Origin: Chimonanthus salicifolius
Taxonomy: Eukaryota; Streptophyta; Magnoliopsida; Laurales; Calycanthaceae
Assembly: GCA_013350335.1 (NCBI GenBank)
Contig: CM023541.1
Location: 37,564,739 to 37,628,738, forward strand
Reading direction: 5' to 3'
DNA: 64,000 nt
How positions within the stretch are numbered: position 1 is the stretch's first letter; each line of letters opens with the position of its first letter. Below the pieces are notes generated by a model. That model did not search any database, was not told the origin of the DNA, and saw only the letters and a program-made list of their open reading frames with translations. Shown here in pieces: positions 62,808-64,000 of this stretch. A program made the position numbers and the translations under genes.

Positions 62808-63844
62808 ATGACTTCCAAAAGCACAGAGAAATTACTCTTCTGTTTTTTCATCCTCTCCATCCTACTGCTACAGGTACATTTCAGCTCATTGTTTTAAAAC
62901 TTGTACCGTTACGGTCTCAGCTTTATATTTTTTTCCATCATTATATCCCATATTTTCATTTAGTGAAGGTTTCCAATGCTTTTTCCTTTTTCCTTTTTCC
63001 TCTTTCCTCCCTCAAAATTTCCTAAACTTTTAAAAAGAACTAGGAAAGGATGTAACAGCACTGTTACATTGACCTTCATGTAACGGTTTCGACAAAGTGG
63101 TTATGGATTTAAAACGTGTCTAAACCACGTTTGAGCCTTCATCTACAGAACCCATATCTTGGTTTTGTGAGATTTGAGGATATTATGTTGATAAACGAAG
63201 CATTTCCATATTTACTGATGTGATTTCTCATGCATTCCTTCAACTGTAGGTTTTCTCTGAAGCCGCCGCTTCTGACAGTGTAAGTCCTTTTTAGTCTACT
63301 TTTCATCTTCTTTCAGGTGATATAAACATATTTGTGAAAGCTATTTATTTCATCTATAATTTGATTTGAGTAGTGATTCTCCCATATATGTTTTATGTAT
63401 CTAGACATGAGATTTAGAGTATTGCCCATTTTACTCTTCCACTTTGGTATAAATTGGCTAACTGGATCATTGATCTTTCCATTGCGGTATAAATCAACTC
63501 ACTGACCAGATCAGTGAAATTTATCTAAATAAAACTGTTTTTTTCATACACAATAACAAATCGGATCACTGATTTTTTTTTAAATGCTTTCATAAAAGGA
63601 TGAAATGGACAATACTCTGAAACCAATGTCTCTTTACACAAAATGCCAATGGGAGGATCGTCACCCTTTGATTTTTGATAAATTATTTTTCAGATTTAAT
63701 ATTTGTAACTTTTATATTGCAACAGTAAGTAGTTGTCTTTTTAATTGCAGACTAATATTTTATTATTTATATGTTTGAAATCCCAACTTCAGGTGGAAGG
63801 AGAACTGGCTGCACTTTACAAAACATATCTTCGTCCAAAGATAA
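62808..63844 (+). CDS. Small secreted protein, first three exons (3' end beyond window)
   Basis: Exons are 62808-62873, 63250-63279 and 63793-63844. The first encodes a signal-peptide-like MTSKSTEKLLFCFFILSILL..., ending LLQ at CAG/GTACAT. The second is a 30-bp microexon, VFSEAAASDS, between a tgtag acceptor and an AGT/GTAAGT donor. The third encodes VEGELAALYKTYLRPKI and probably ends at the strong ATAA/GTATGT donor in phase 1. The signal cleavage site is probably around SEA-A. The gene continues past the window edge. The short signal exon followed by tiny exons resembles GASA/snakin-type cysteine-rich peptide genes, whose cysteine domain would lie in the missing last exon. That is a guess; no cysteine motif is visible. 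A TATA box at 62751 supports a real gene. Confidence 0.6.
62874..63249 (+). other. Intron 1 of the secreted-protein gene (376 bp)
   Basis: GTACAT donor and cttcaactgtag acceptor, phase 0. Confidence 0.6.
63280..63792 (+). other. Intron 2 of the secreted-protein gene (513 bp)
   Basis: GTAAGT donor and cccaacttcag acceptor, phase 0. Confidence 0.6.
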
Positions 63845-64000
63845 GTATGTCCATGAACATATTATTTTCTTCCTATCTTTTCTCAATCTCTGCCCTTTCA
63901 ACACATCCATGTTGAGGTCATTTTAGGCATTGTTTAAATAATGATTTTCTCTAAGAGAATTGGAGTTTGTAGAATCTATCAAATGCATTGGTGTGAAAGG

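Overview
The window is nuclear DNA of a flowering plant. It is AT-rich, has GT-AG introns, and is crowded with tRNA-derived SINEs, L1-type LINEs, Ty1-copia and TRIM LTR elements, hAT-type elements and solo LTRs. I could not fix the species; the large introns and dense retroelements suggest a medium-to-large genome. No prokaryotic-type system (operon, CRISPR, phage) was found.

Layout. 1-20,400: intergenic, no gene recognised; three clear SINEs (two with target-site duplications, one SINE inserted in another), a TRIM with a perfect 5-bp duplication, TRIM-type LTR pieces and AT-rich repeat families. 20,400-58,700: one complete gene on the + strand, an LPA1 (LOW PHYTIC ACID 1)-type P-loop NTPase / 2-phosphoglycerate-kinase-like protein. 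It has seven coding exons (2,259 bp, 752 codons plus stop) spread over 37.7 kb. 58,700-62,700: intergenic. 62,750 to the end: the first three exons of a second + strand gene encoding a small secreted protein, cut by the window edge.

The long introns of the LPA1 gene are filled with transposons. Intron 1 (4.0 kb) has two LINE fragments and a 392-bp hAT-type element with a perfect 8-bp target duplication. Intron 2 (10.2 kb) holds nested LINE and copia fragments. Intron 3 (14.0 kb) holds a LINE broken by an inverted TRIM array that can fold into a roughly 350-bp hairpin, a decayed full-length copia element containing a hAT-type element that itself contains a TRIM, and a 3.5-kb solo LTR with a perfect 5-bp duplication. 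Intron 5 (6.1 kb) holds a 715-bp solo LTR with phased heat-shock-element arrays upstream of a TATA box, a TRIM-like pair of direct repeats and a minisatellite. The host reading frame nevertheless remains open across all seven exons.

The best leads are the heat-shock-element solo LTR in sense orientation inside intron 5, the long intronic hairpin in intron 3, and the four-level nest at 38.75-45.2 kb. All are inferred from sequence alone. No clearly new protein-coding system is visible.
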